A stretch of DNA of 64,000 bases. Source: Favolaschia claudopus. Lineage: Eukaryota; Basidiomycota; Agaricomycetes; Agaricales; Mycenaceae. The position numbers and the translations under genes are program-made. Every line of letters starts with the position of its first letter. Position 1 is the first letter of the stretch. Location of the stretch: the NCBI GenBank assembly GCA_037176885.1, contig JAWWNJ010000059.1:1054001-1118000 (forward strand), in the 5' to 3' direction. The notes below the pieces were generated by a model. That model was given only the letters and a program-made list of their open reading frames with translations, was not told the origin of the DNA and made no database searches. Below, one piece after another: positions 53,723 to 64,000 of this stretch.

Positions 53723-55308
53723 GATTTTTTATTTTTATTTTTATTTTTTTTTGAATCCTTGTTTATTCTCCTGTGTGCCTAAGGCATATGGTAGAGATAC
53801 AAACTCATCTAATTTTTACTAAGCGCATATTACTTGTCGGGGAAATCTTTCTACTCGAACACATGACATGAGTGATTGAACCCAGTCCTGTGGCAATGCC
53901 ACGGTTAAGTATGCGAGGCTGCAAATGCGGAAACCTCGGTTACTGTAAATCATGCCCATTGATTATGAATGCGGAGTCCGGCTTCCTGCCGGCCGACCGC
54001 CGCAGCTTCCTTCCCTCATTCCCCATCACCTGATCCGTATGGTTGCGGACCGAACTTCGTGACAAATCGCAGTCCCAATTTGGTAATTGATACTGTCACG
54101 TCAATTTTCATTGAGGCATCCTGGGATTGTGTAAATAGCATTGCAAGAAGGTAATCTACAAACGTACTGGAGCAAAACTTCGAAAAATCGGTTTTCCATG
54201 TTTTGCACGGCAATTTCGCGCTTTTGATTGCGGATCACTCGGACCGGTGGCTGTGCGGCAGCATCAATGTCGCCTGATTTCTTGGTTAAGAGATTTCACT
54301 TTCACTGTGGGGTCCGGAAGAAGGGGTTCGGGATTGCAGAGGCAGAATGGCAGAGAAAAACTTGATTAGCTGCCTCAAATTCGTGAGTTTAGTACACACA
54401 ATTTTGGTTTTTCGCTGTTCAAATTTCACGTTTTGTAACCCTAAGTTAGGAGTACCTCCGATTCCTCTGAAATAAAAATTTCACCTATAAACCATACCCT
54501 AGTTCCTGCTAAATCTCGAATCCCGAAGGATTTTGAGCAAAATTGCGACTGGTCATGAAGTTTTGGCCGCATACTGGAGCAAAACATTAAAAATTGTGTT
54601 TTGGTATTTTGGACGGCAATCTCGCGCTTTTGATTGCGGATCACTCGTGCCGGGGGCTGTGCAGCGGAGGAAGACTTGATTACCTGCCCCAAACTCGCGA
54701 GTTTAGTACCAATTTAGTACACACAATTTTGGTTTTTCGCTGTTAAAATTTCGTGTTTTGTAACCCTAAGTTAGGAGTACCTCCGATTCCCCTGAAATAA
54801 AAATTTCACCTATAAACCATACCCAAGTTCCTGATAAATCTCGAATCCTGAAGGATTCTGAGCAAGATTCCAACTGGTCATGAAGTTTTGGCCGCAACCA
54901 TACCCAGACTGATGGAATTCCCTTCTTCGGCACAGTGCAGTGATTTGTTCCTTTGTTGGCCCCCATTTAAACTCCCAGGCAACCTCCACTGGGATAAACA
55001 ACTTTCCGGCTGGCGGCAGGCCGGAGGAATGTTTGAGTATGAACGCAGTACTGAATGAAATATGCGGGCCGCCGGGTGATTGCCTGCTGCGATCCGAGGC
55101 TCTGATGATGGTGGGAAGTGGGCCGGCAGTGATAAAGTCGATCAACGATCACAACGCCGGGTAATCGGAGGTGGAGAACCCGTTGAGTGTCAAAATTGTT
55201 CCCTCAACAGGGGGTGGGGGGGGGGGGTTCGAACTGCCGCCCAAAAACTCCGTCAGCAGCTGACGTGTTGAAACGTCGCACGATAGACCACTCCTCCATC
55301 GTGCCCCC
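53723..55308 (-). mobile_element. 1.59-kb tRNA-headed SINE-like element nested in the LINE endonuclease
   Basis: Flanked by the 6-bp duplication ATTGAG (53717-53722 and 55309-55314). On the minus strand its 5' end is tRNA-like and its 3' end is A-rich (AATAAAAATAAAAATAAAAA, 53725-53753). The body has a partial tandem duplication: 54361-54571 matches 54675-54896, and 54166-54253 matches 54572-54663. A segment near 54037 is an inverted relative of 54870-54900. No coding sequence was recognised. The length is large for a SINE, so it may be a composite. Confidence 0.85.
55210..55308 (-). other. tRNA-like head of the SINE (class II, Ser/Leu-like)
   Basis: Starts GGGGGCACG at the exact insertion edge; an A-box-like TGGAGGAGTGG, a GACG/CGTC stem around a TTTCAACA loop, a long variable arm, and a B-box-like AGTTCGAACCC follow. 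The C12 run after the B-box and poor acceptor pairing argue that this is a SINE promoter, not a working tRNA gene. Confidence 0.7.
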
Positions 55309-55314
55309 ATTGAG

Positions 55315-56388
55315 TATGAATGAAATCCCTGCCGTCGAGTTCGGCTTGTCGGGATGTTGGGAGTTGACAATTTTGAACCAACGCTGAAACAGATTGTTGA
55401 ATTGAACCGTTCCCTCGAGGTCGAGGTGACTTTCTTGAATACCCAGAATGCCGATTTTATTTTCATCGATTGTCTGTTTGAGGTATTGGAATTTGTGCTC
55501 TTTATGGTGCATTGACTTCCTAGTCTCGCGTCCGTTAATATTCAACGAGCCGATGTTGAGCGACGACTTGAATGATCTGCCCACCTTTGGGAGCTTAGGA
55601 GGTTTCCGCCTCTTCCGAATGTTTGATACTAGTTCCGACCAGTCATTTTCGTCGGGAACGACCGAATATTGTTGCGAATGCTGCGTGTGTGTTTGCTGAA
55701 TTGAGGTTTGATATTCTGAATCAGTATTGATGTTTGCATTCGCCGCTATGTGAGTATTCTGTAAGCTGGAGCTTTGAAGGCCCTCTCCTTCTCCCATCGT
55801 CATGTTCGACAAGTGATCGACATGAAAATCATGCCGAGTCTGCTCAACGGTCTCGAATCCTCGGATTCGGTTCGTCATGGCTGCAGGAGCCAGCCACGGC
55901 GAATCGTCATCGAAGGGATCAGCCGCATGTGGAGAGGGACACGGTGTATGCTCTTCGCCCGTCGCTGTAACAGCCAGAGCACGGGAGCCATCACAGAAGG
56001 GGCCGCGCATTGGGTAGTCGGGACTAGGCCCCGTATCACCCTGACTCCTGCTGATTTCACTCTCTGAACTCGCAGCCTGCAGGCACTGACGAGAGGGAGG
56101 TACCACGTCCCCGAAACCCTCTCGTGATCCGAGAGGGCCCACGGTACAAAATCGAATACTTTGTTGGGTGTGTTGCATAGGTTGAGGTGCGTTTAAAGAC
56201 CCCAATGCAGAACATGCACGATTCGAGAGGAGGCAGCTTGATCCGTTACCACCACCATCTCCCCGTTTCCCACGCTTAACCAGCGTCGGGGGGCACCGAG
56301 GTCGGCGTTGGTGATGGGTCAGGGTGGGCGTGAGCCAGGGGTTGCACCCAAGGGTGACCTCCACACCCGCGCTGTCTTCATGCAGCAC
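55315..56388 (-). pseudogene. LINE 5' ORF with endonuclease start
   Basis: The readable frame carries a Ser/Thr/Pro-rich leader and then SLNIGSLNINGRETRKS and IGILGIQESHLDLEG, the first strands and catalytic Glu of the APE-type endonuclease, ending at STAGISFIL where the SINE interrupts. This domain nicks target DNA for target-primed reverse transcription. The start codon is not fixed. Confidence 0.8.
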
Positions 56389-57182
56389 CGCCGACGTGCG
56401 GAATGAGGCCGTTGAGCCCGATTTTGAGCCTGCATGGCTGCACCTGCGAGTGCTTACTGTTTTGACGAGATTGCGATGGACCAGGGTTGTGTTCTTTGAA
56501 GGTCTGTCCCTCCTCAGTCTCTCCCGTCCTGCTCCTCCCCTCTGGGCCCTGCTCTCCCACCCGTACTTCCCCTCTCCCGAGTCTCCGCCTCTTCAAGCGT
56601 CTCCTGCTGCGGATTTCGGTGCCGGCCCTTGCCGGCCTGCGTCATTTATGACTCGATTGGCATATCACGTGACCTACACATTGACCTTGGCGCGCATCCT
56701 TGAATTGCTTCGCACACAGCACGCTCGGGGATCCTCCGTCGTGCTCCTTGAGCGTCTCTTTCAATAACAGGTTTTCTCTCTGCAGTTCTGTGCTTTCAAC
56801 ACGGAACTCTTTCCACGAAGCCACTTACTTGGCAACTTCCACGCTCCAAAATTTCGCTGGATATCCCATCAAACCGATGCTCTTGGATTCGAACCCGTTG
56901 CGACGGCTACAGCTGCAAGTTTTTTGCCCGCGCGAGACTGCGCCCCGCTCTCATAGCTCCCTTCTGATACTAGTTATGGCGACGATCTCAAGTTCATACT
57001 GGCAACGATCCAAACTCGATAAAAGTAGTAACCACTCCTTGCAATATTATCTCTATTTCTGACACCTGAGACCCGCTGCGTGCGGATTAACATCATCTGT
57101 CGGAGTGTCACCGTGCGCAATACACCATATTCATCTTCTCCGACTTGACAGCATTCTAATTTTTTCGACGGCGGTCTTTAAA
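56389..57182 (-). other. 5' part of the LINE, ORF1 not identified
   Basis: The minus strand encodes a short coiled-coil-like ORF (MASWKEFRVESTELQREN, 56642-56824) and no zinc-knuckle ORF1 that I can see. The right edge is set by the target duplication at 57183. Confidence 0.5.
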
Positions 57183-57578
57183 TGCGTCCAGCACTTGAGC
57201 AGCAGAAGGTGAATGAACTAATTGCAATAAGCAGATATCCCGAGGATATGAATTGTTGTTACGCACCGAATGGCTGGCAGACCCGTGTGTTGTCTCCAGA
57301 GTCCAGAGAGTCATTGGAAGACCCACAGCGTATAGACAATTGAGCTCTGAGTTGTTCTGTTTCCCGTGATGATGTGGCTTTGAAGGAGGAGATGGGGATA
57401 CAGAGGTGGCCGGTATACTTGAGATATCAGACGAAGAGCCGTCGACGCAGGCTCTACATCGGCACTGGGCGTGGTGGTGAATACGGTCGAAGAGACTTGA
57501 TGCCTTGATGGTTGTCACGCGCTGCGGCCCGTCATAGATCGAGCTCTGCAAACCCTCAGCAATGGAGAGAGCGGCCAA
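57183..57578 (-). pseudogene. 5' part of the unidentified host gene split by the LINE
   Basis: Minus-strand frame SSIYDGPQRVTTIKASSLF, HHHAQCRCRACVDG, a Ser/Pro-rich stretch, then AVGLPMTLWTLETTHGS. A 50-nt intron (about 57221-57270) leads to HSPSAAQVLDA at the insertion site. No in-frame ATG was found near 57578, so the start exon is uncertain. Family not recognised. Confidence 0.55.
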
Positions 57579-57852
57579 TGCGACGGAGAACCATCAGTAT
57601 CAAGAGAGGAGAGGTGGAGAAAGGTATAGTTTGTCGTTGTTGTGAGGATTCTCACAAGAATCGCGTCCTCAACGACGCGTCCTCAGGTCACGTGATTAAC
57701 ACGTGGAGCGCGTCAAGAATTGTCCACCGTGGACAATTTTTGGCGCGTCTCGATTGTTTAAAATTTAGCGGATTTCCTTGATCATTTTTATATCGGCATT
57801 CATTAGAGGTAGGTATAGCTCGGATAACACGCTAATCCTGGCTCAATACCAT

Positions 57853-58974
57853 TCAAATAAGTAGGAACTGACTAGCAGTTAAGACATCGACATCTTCTGG
57901 ATGCTCCTTCAACAGCTTCGCGGCTGATGGCAGCTGCGCATCGTCAAAGCGCCAAAACTTCTCACTCGCTTGGAGCCATGCACGGTACACCTGATCTGCA
58001 GAGACCATAGGGAAGGCTGCCTGCACCTTGCTGACCATTGCAACAGGTGTCAGCCATTCTGCATTGTCGTTGATCATGTCTAAAGCTTCTTGCGGCATCG
58101 ACACATCGAAATATTGTGTATGTCGCGTGTGATGAAGCTTCACAAGCACGGTGAGCTTATCTTCGTCGCCCTGCTTCTCGCGGCAGCTGATAACAAGCTT
58201 GGAACGACAAGGGAACCTCTTCATGCCTACGACATCCCGATTCTTGATCGTGGGATCAGCCGAGGCCTTAGATTTCTTCTTGCGAGCTTCGTCCTGGCTA
58301 CAAAAGAAGCGGGCACGATGCCCGGTCTTGAGTTTACGGTGGTCTTTGACCCTGTCAAACTGGTAAGCACTCTCAGTACCTTATTCGACCTCTAACTCAC
58401 GTAAATCGGAAGCCGCCAACTTTCCAGACTTCGCCAGCAACCATCTGTACACGCAGACGAGGAGATATTAATGGGTCTTTGGTAATGTCGTACTGCCCAG
58501 TGAATTCGATGTGTGCGCCTGACTTGACCGCCTTTTTCATAGCATCCAGAAAGTCTTCGGCATCAGTGAAGACTTCTGCGGCCTGTACCTCGTTCAGAAC
58601 AATGATAGCCTAATTCAGGTAACACACCTCATTCCCCGATTCCTCGAACACCTCGTCGTCTGATTCCATTGTGTTGCGGTTAGATTCTCCATCGTCAGCA
58701 ACAGAGCCTTCCTGTTGTTGGCGAGCCCGGTTCATTGGGCGCGGATCGGCATCAGTAGAGCTGTGGGAGCGGCTCCTTTTTCGTGCACGGGCCTTGCCAG
58801 TACTGCTCGATGCAGTCGCACTGGCAGCTGCCCGCCTGCCTCGCTGATTCCGAGCATCGACCTCGCGACAGCGCGGGCACTGCTTGAAGGTGACATCTAG
58901 GGGTACTCTTTTATTACACCATTTCTTGCTGCATTTTTGAGAATATCATCGGCGCTAGACTCGTCCACGTCCAT
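57853..58974 (-). pseudogene. FAR1/MULE-type transposase N-terminal region, truncated
   Basis: Start ATG 58972-58974 (MDVDESSADDILK). A frame change in an A5 run near 58936 precedes a zinc motif (CSKKWC, then CPRC). Downstream: MNRARQQQ, ITKDPLISPRLRVQ, GGFRFT joined by an intron to YQFDRVKDHRKL, FFCSQDEARKKK, RFPCRSKLVISC, MPQEALDMINDN, WLTPVAMVSKVQAAFP, YRAWLQASEKFWR, LLKEHPEDVDVL. This order precedes the MULE transposase core in agaricomycete elements; here the core is missing, cut near 57870. Confidence 0.65.
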
Positions 58975-59390
58975 TACTGACTGAGTTTGTCGTCGAGAAA
59001 GGTTTGTTGACGTGAAATTGTTTGGACACGTGAAGGCACGTCACGCAAATTGATGATAATTTGATATCATTGATGAGATTATCCTTTTTTGGTATGTCAG
59101 AGGTGGGGGAGGCGTAGGCCAGCTGTCCGCACGCCGAGTTACATGCTCCCAAAGTCGTTGGAAAGCTATTGGCTGCAACTTATGTCCTTCCCCTAGCGTT
59201 TTGAAGAAGCCCTCCATGAGATTTCAGTACAGAAAATGCAATATAAAATTTGGTTTTTTGTTCTTGGGCGATTGGGGACATCAATGATGGCATCAGTGAT
59301 GGGACCTATTTGGTGGTGTTTATGCGATGTGCACCATACGCTTGTACTCTCGTTGTCTGTACACTCTATCTCTTTCTTGGACTGTCTACT

Positions 59391-60666
59391 ATGTCCTCCG
59401 ACACCGATACCGGCCCTCCAGCAGCTCCGGCTCCGAAGAATGCTGTCTGGAATGCAGACGAAGTCAAGGCTTTGTTTTCTGGTTTGGGCGAGGCAAAAGT
59501 GCAGCAATTCATGAGTGGGAATATTTTTCGAAACCAGGGCTGGACTCTTGCTGTCAATGCTGTCGCTGCTGCAAATCCCGAGGCAAATCCGAACAAGGAT
59601 CTTCAAAAATGCAAGGGAAAGCTGGGGACGGTGTGTGTTCTGTATCTCTCTTTTTTTTGGCAATCTCTGACGACCTGTACTCCTTAGCTGAAGGCACGGT
59701 ATGAGCTGTATGTCTTTGTGAAGCCGTTCTCTGGCAGCGGATGGGACGACCACCTCAAATACGCAACGCATACGGATGAATTTGTGGAAGAGTTTTGTCG
59801 GGTGCGTCCCATGCCTCCCCTTCTTCCAGTACTAACCTATGTTCAGGTTCGAGGCGACAAATACGAGATTTGCTTCACAACATCGTGTCCCTGGTGGAAT
59901 GAGCTCGACGACTTGTTTACGGGCGCAATCAGCAAGGCGATCGGAAGGAATGTCAAGATTTTGGGCAAACGCAAGTCGAAACAGAAGCAAGTTACCTCAC
60001 TTCCCGCGACCCCCACACCTTCTGCTACCTCCTCTGCGCCACCCTCAACAGCCAGTTCCTCCCGCTCGCCTCTAGATGATGTCGACATGAATACTCAGCC
60101 CGCTCATGCTCATGATCCCGGTATGCCCCCCTCCCCACGCAATATGACTCCTCCATCCCCTGCACGCGCACCGCCTGGTGAATTTGATGATGAACTAGCT
60201 CAGGTGCGCAAATACTGTCCTTCAGCTCTCATTCCACTGCTGACTCCGTATAGATTCCCAAGAAACCATCAAAGCGCCGGGAGCGGGCTATCAGCGAAGA
60301 CGACACTTCCGATTCCGAAAATCAGAAGGCTTCCCAGCCAAGCGTGGTCGTACGAACTCCGGCAATGCCCGCCGCAACGCAGAGGCAGGTAGCCAAATTG
60401 CTCGTTCTATCGACAACCTCTCCGCTGCAGTCGCGCAGCCAATCGTCACATCTGAAGATCCCCGCTATGTCGACGACGTCGTCCGCATTCTTCAAGACAA
60501 AACTCTCCTCCCAGACAACCCCCGCGGTAGACTGTACCGTACTGTTTCCAAGCAACTCTGTGCCGATGCTGCCCTGGCTCGTGTTTTTATACTCGAAGAA
60601 GATGGTTCTCGCCGGATCGGAATCATCGATGGGATTCTAGAGGATGCCGGCTTGTTGGACGGCTAG
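59391..60666 (+). CDS. Myb/SANT-like DNA-binding protein of a PIF/Harbinger element
   Basis: ATG 59391; exons 59391-59630, 59688-59801, 59847-60203 and 60254-60666. The N-terminal three-helix region (NAVWNADEVKALFSGLG, NQGWTLAVNAVAAA, DLQKCKGKLG, ARYELYVFVKPFSGSGWDDH) follows the Myb/SANT-like layout that accompanies Harbinger transposases and helps them reach the nucleus and DNA. A Ser/Thr/Pro-rich linker and a C-terminal helix region (SIDNLSAAVAQP, DPRYVDDVVRILQDK) follow. Near 60340 the frame changes; either a 41-nt intron (60345-60385, GTGGTC to CAGAG) or a one-base indel explains it. Confidence 0.75.
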
Positions 60667-60864
60667 GCGCGTTGTGGTCTTGCCTTCTTTCTTGTGCTTT
60701 CCTCATTATCTCGCAGCTTTTGTCCCCGGCTTGTTGTGGTCAGTGTTCTTCTGAGAGGCTTTCATCATTGTATGTTCTGTACCCTACACTCGATACGTCT
60801 CATTGTTCATGTAACCAAATCATTCTGTACTTCGCAAATCCAAATACAACTGTACAACCGTCCA

Positions 60865-62229
60865 TCATTGTAAATCTGGGTGCTCAACTATGTAGTCCCT
60901 CCACATTGCAGCGGCAATCCTGTCGCGTCGCGCATCAGCTCTTGTCCTCTCCTCATTGGTGATAGCAAATGCATTATTCGGGTCAACGTCTGCACCTCCA
61001 GCAAAGAACGGGTCCCCGTCAACATCGTACTCTGCATCATCTGGTAGGTCGTTGATGGGCCTGTGAATCGAAATGAAATTGTGAAGCGCAGCAGCTGCAC
61101 CGATGATAAGGGCCTGCTGCTCGTAACCGAACTCCGGGCAAGATTTCAGAATCTTGAAGCGGCGTTTCACCACACCGAAAGCGCATTCGACTACGGTTCG
61201 CAGCTGAGCATGACGCAAGTTGAAAAGCTCCTGAGGAGTTTGCGGCCTTAAACTTGCGTGAGAATATTGCAACACGACAGGTCATTTAAACCTACTGTTG
61301 GTCCCCACTCTTCCACTCCTTCAGATGGTATCGTACACCGCGGTACGGAGTCATAAGCATATCGCAATTCGGAAAGCCAGCATCAGCCAGAAAGTAACGT
61401 TCACGAGGAAGAGAAAAGCCGTTTCGTCGTGCATGTTCAAACAAGAAACCATCTGCAGCTGTACCCTCGAAGCCAGGCATAATATAGAGAAATCGTCGTT
61501 TCTGGTCGCATGCTGCCAGTGTATTTGGGAAACCTTGCCGTGCCGGTCGCGGTAGCGAGTAATATCATCCTCCAATACATAGGAATCGAAATGAACACCA
61601 TCGGCAGAGCCCCGAGCGTAGGTGAAGTACGGATAGAAGCGAGAATCAGATCGGATTTTTTCCGGGGTTTCGTCCACAGGGTCGGGGACGTATTTGTCGT
61701 AGAAGTCAGAGGTAAACGTTACAAGGAACTGGTTGATGTAGCTGAGCTACTTGTCAGAGAGTAAGGAAGCCGGAAAATTCTTAACCACGCACCGACTGAT
61801 TGTGTCTCCGGAATGCTGGAATCTCTCCTGTAGTTCTCGTTGACTGCTCCCAAGTACCATAAAATAGACGAATATGGCCAGCTTCTCTGGAACCGACTGT
61901 CCTCCAGCTCACCCATTGCCGCTAACTCAGCCCACATCAGCGAGAATTCGAGGGCGGACATGCCAAGCTGTGCATGACAGCGTTCGGGGTTGCCAAGTAG
62001 TATTTCATCCAGCCACAGTTGTCCAGTGAGTATAGAGGTGTTGAGAGGCCTTGGGACGCTTCCTTCCAGCGATTGCGATGCAAAAAAAAGCTACAGCAAT
62101 CACAGCGGTATGGGTTGCTGCGCGCCGCCGCTGGAGAGCAGACAGATGAAGAACACATCGTGTTTGTGGCTGAGGGAGGGCAATGACATTCACTGGCATC
62201 AAGGTACAAGGTGTGCGGAGAGTAACCAC
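60865..62229 (-). pseudogene. PIF/Harbinger DDE transposase, frame breaks in the N-terminal half
   Basis: Convergent with the Myb gene, 200 bp apart. N-terminal KRPKASQ, SILTGQLWLDEILLGNPERC and a helix-turn-helix (PEKLAIFVYFMVLGSS, ERFQHSGDTIS) lie in changing frames. The catalytic domain (DDE_Tnp_4-like) is open after introns: FTYARGSADGVHF (first Asp), RYFLADAGFPNCD (second Asp), VVECAFGVVKRRFKIL (Glu). A 43-nt intron near 61242-61284 joins the last exon. An A8 run at 62083-62090 may hide one of the frame changes. Terminal repeats were not found. Confidence 0.8.
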
Positions 62230-62444
62230 AAAGAAATAACGAGTGAAGGTAGTAAAGACGATGAAGCTCGATGAAGACGCGGTCTGTCACATTCAGTCAC
62301 CAAGAGTCACCTGTGACTTTTCGGCTGATTTATAGATTCGGCCGATTTTGGGACATTTTATGTGCGCCCGATCAGGTAAGTTATAGTATATGCAAACAGA
62401 AAAAAAAAAAAAAAGTGTCGCAGACAGATCGAACTTTCCTTCTG
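62230..62444. other. spacer with poly(A) run
   Basis: A run of 14-16 A at about 62400-62414 lies downstream of the kinase gene; no gene seen. Confidence 0.4.
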
Positions 62445-63786
62445 TTAGACCTCATGATCCTCACAAAAACACTGCAAAGTGAATGAGGCTTCACCGATAG
62501 TTGGTCTGGAAGAGGGGGACTGAGCCCACATGCGGTCTAGGAGTTCCACGAGAGCGGGCCACCGAACTGCGATGTTGCTTGTTTTGGGTCTGTTGACTAA
62601 CGAATGAGACGGGGTCGCCTTAACATAGAGTACTGCAATGCCCACCTCTTTCCCCTTCGTCCTACCTCATTGTAGATGTAATGCTCGTTCATACCTGCCC
62701 AGGGGTATGTCTTGACGTTCAACACCCACTGAAGCACTTCCCAGTACACCATAGCGCAGCTATAAACATCCACCTTCACATCGTATCTGGGTTCGGCACA
62801 CCATAGTTCCGGGGCTTGCCAATTCACTGTGCCTACCAAGCTTGTCGCCATCGAATCTATGGTGCGCTTCTCTTTTGCGAGCCCAAAATCCGCAATTTTG
62901 GCGGTCCCATCACGGGTGAGGAGAACGTTGGAGGACTTGAAATCGCGGTGGATGACTGAGGGATTGCGTTGATGTAGATATTGAACGCCATTTGTTATAT
63001 CCTGAATGACCAATATCTACGGAGTCTGTCATTTATAGCAACGTCCAAGGCAGTTCAGTTGTACCGCATGACTGAGGGATGGGGCGGGCTGCGTCTTAAT
63101 GTATTCATGCAGGTCGCCGTTCGAGCAGTATTCCGTGACCAAAAAAGTGACTGCCGAGACTTCACAGAACGCTAGCCCAAACTGGATACAGTATCAGCTG
63201 TCTAAGACCCGTTGAGTGGCAAGACTCACAAAGGCGACAATGTTCGGGTGGTCTAATGCCGCCAAAATCTTCAGCTCTTGCATTCCCCCTGAGTTGGTGT
63301 CGGCCTCGGGATGTCAAATGTTTGAAAGACAGCTCACTGGCAGTCACACGCTCCCGAAATTGGCCTATTGCTACAGGCTCTGAATGCAAAGTCCCAAGAA
63401 AGACTTCTTTGTAGCCGCCAGAGCCAATCTTCTTCAAAATTTCCAAATCAGCCAGTGGGATCTCATGATCAAGAGATGGCACTTGAGCTGATGGACCCTC
63501 AGAAGGGATTGACCTGAAAACCTGCAGGACTCCAAGTTAGCCGCGGAAGTGCCTAGGTCATTATCAGGTGAAATGGCACCGAGGCTCTGGGTTTCTGCCC
63601 CCTCCATCGCAGCACTGCTCCCCTACCAACACGCAAGGTCCGGGTGCCCTGCGCCGGTGACAGACACAGGACAGGGAGCGTGCCAGCAAAATCTGTGAGG
63701 GATTGGACCGGTCGTCATCGTTCAGGCATTTCGTACTTACCCTCAGTATCGGTGCTAGAGCATTCATTTCTCTGATAACGGGGCAT
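62445..63786 (-). CDS. TKL/tyrosine-kinase-like protein kinase lacking the beta-3 lysine
   Basis: A possible start is ATG 63784-63786 (MPRYQRNECSS), with a long first intron. The kinase domain is open after splicing: Gly loop KIGSGGYKEVFLG, VAIGQFRE where VAIK is expected, alphaC GGMQELKILAALDHPNIVAF, hinge FLVTEYCSNGDL, the HRD loop VIHRDFKSSNVLL, DFG in KIADFGLAKE, VNWQAPELW in place of APE, and C-lobe VDVYSCAMVYWEVLQW, YPWAGMNEHYI, RMWAQSPSSRPT. All introns (about 45-60 nt) splice in phase, including RGKRPKTSN at about 62583. Ser/Thr or Tyr specificity is not decided. Confidence 0.85.
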
Positions 63787-64000
63787 AAGCAGCGTAACAA
63801 GTCACTAGAATGCCAAAAAGGACGACCATCTGCCCCCTTCCGCGCAGAATGCACCCATTGCCTACTCTCAAACACTGGTTATCGATGAGTTCTCGGTTGC
63901 GGACCACAGCATCAGTACGCCGCATGCTGGGAAGACCCAAAGGGAGATTGAAGCAAGCCAGGGAAGGGAGAAGCGACGCCAGGTCACGTGCTTCGGCACA

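Larger units (their letters stand above)
48966..57182 (-). mobile_element. full-length Tad-like LINE with poly(A) tail, carrying a nested SINE
   Basis: A 14-bp target duplication TGCGTCCAGCACTT flanks it (48952-48965 and 57183-57196; the last two T are shared with the tail). The tail is A-rich on the minus strand (T run 48964-48982). Order on the minus strand: 5' region, apurinic-type endonuclease, RT, Cys-rich motif, degenerate RNase H, RT-type zinc motif, 3' UTR, poly(A). Net length without the nested insert is about 6.6 kb. Confidence 0.9.

Noticed and set aside
62583..62640. Frame change near the end of the kinase domain
   Set aside because: An intron starting GTGGGC and ending CAACAG joins RGKR to PKTSN in phase, so no frameshift is needed.
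1..64000. CRISPR arrays, bacterial operons, rRNA genes and authentic tRNA genes
   Set aside because: None seen. Introns and gene families are eukaryotic, and the only tRNA-like sequence is the SINE head.

Overview
Organism: the window looks like repeat-rich nuclear DNA from an agaricomycete (mushroom-forming basidiomycete). Genes are cut by many short GT-AG introns of about 45-60 nt. The gene content fits that group: an alpha-type kinase, a Ras-like GTPase, a TKL-like kinase, SAP-domain and Crypton-type recombinase families, Tad-like LINEs with an RNase H tail, and a PIF/Harbinger transposase with a Myb partner. I cannot name the species. Layout: 0-1 kb is the 3' end of a Ty1/Copia element with its LTR. 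2.66-5.59 kb is a 12-exon alpha-kinase gene broken by a 441-bp MITE and a frameshift. 6.44-16.29 kb is a Ty3/Gypsy element (minus strand) with two 677-bp LTRs and an ATAT target duplication; it carries two later TA-flanked insertions (7.54-7.79 and 11.29-13.25 kb). 16.3-20.7 kb is gene-poor and holds small inverted-repeat elements. 20.67-21.49 kb is a Ras-like gene with an apparent 2-nt micro-exon. 23.4-25.1 kb is a deleted Tf1-type Gypsy fragment, followed by remnants of two abundant but uncharacterised fungal families. 27.7-28.7 and 37.7-38.4 kb are two divergent copies of one unknown family; between them lie a 5'-truncated Helitron helicase (minus) and a 5'-truncated Gypsy pol (plus) joined head to head near 32.17 kb. 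40.0-41.5 kb is an intact Cdc20/Cdh1-type APC/C activator. 42.4-44.0 kb is a SAP-domain family member. 44.05-45.71 kb is a Crypton-type tyrosine recombinase whose middle exons are inverted in place. 45.9-47.8 kb is an intact XPG/Rad2-family nuclease. 48.2-57.6 kb is an unidentified host gene split by an 8.2-kb Tad-like LINE, itself split by a 1.59-kb tRNA-headed SINE-like element; both insertions have clean target duplications. 57.9-59.0 kb is a truncated FAR1/MULE-type gene, 59.4-62.2 kb a convergent Myb plus Harbinger transposase pair, and 62.4-63.8 kb a protein kinase lacking the usual ATP-binding lysine. How the parts relate: little of this is a shared pathway. Clearly host-like, largely open genes are the APC/C activator, the XPG nuclease and the kinase; the Ras gene is open except for one stop. 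Most of the rest is mobile DNA, often nested, and target duplications let several pre-insertion states be read directly. TE-derived genes typically carry single-base frameshifts; host-like genes resolve once short introns are removed.
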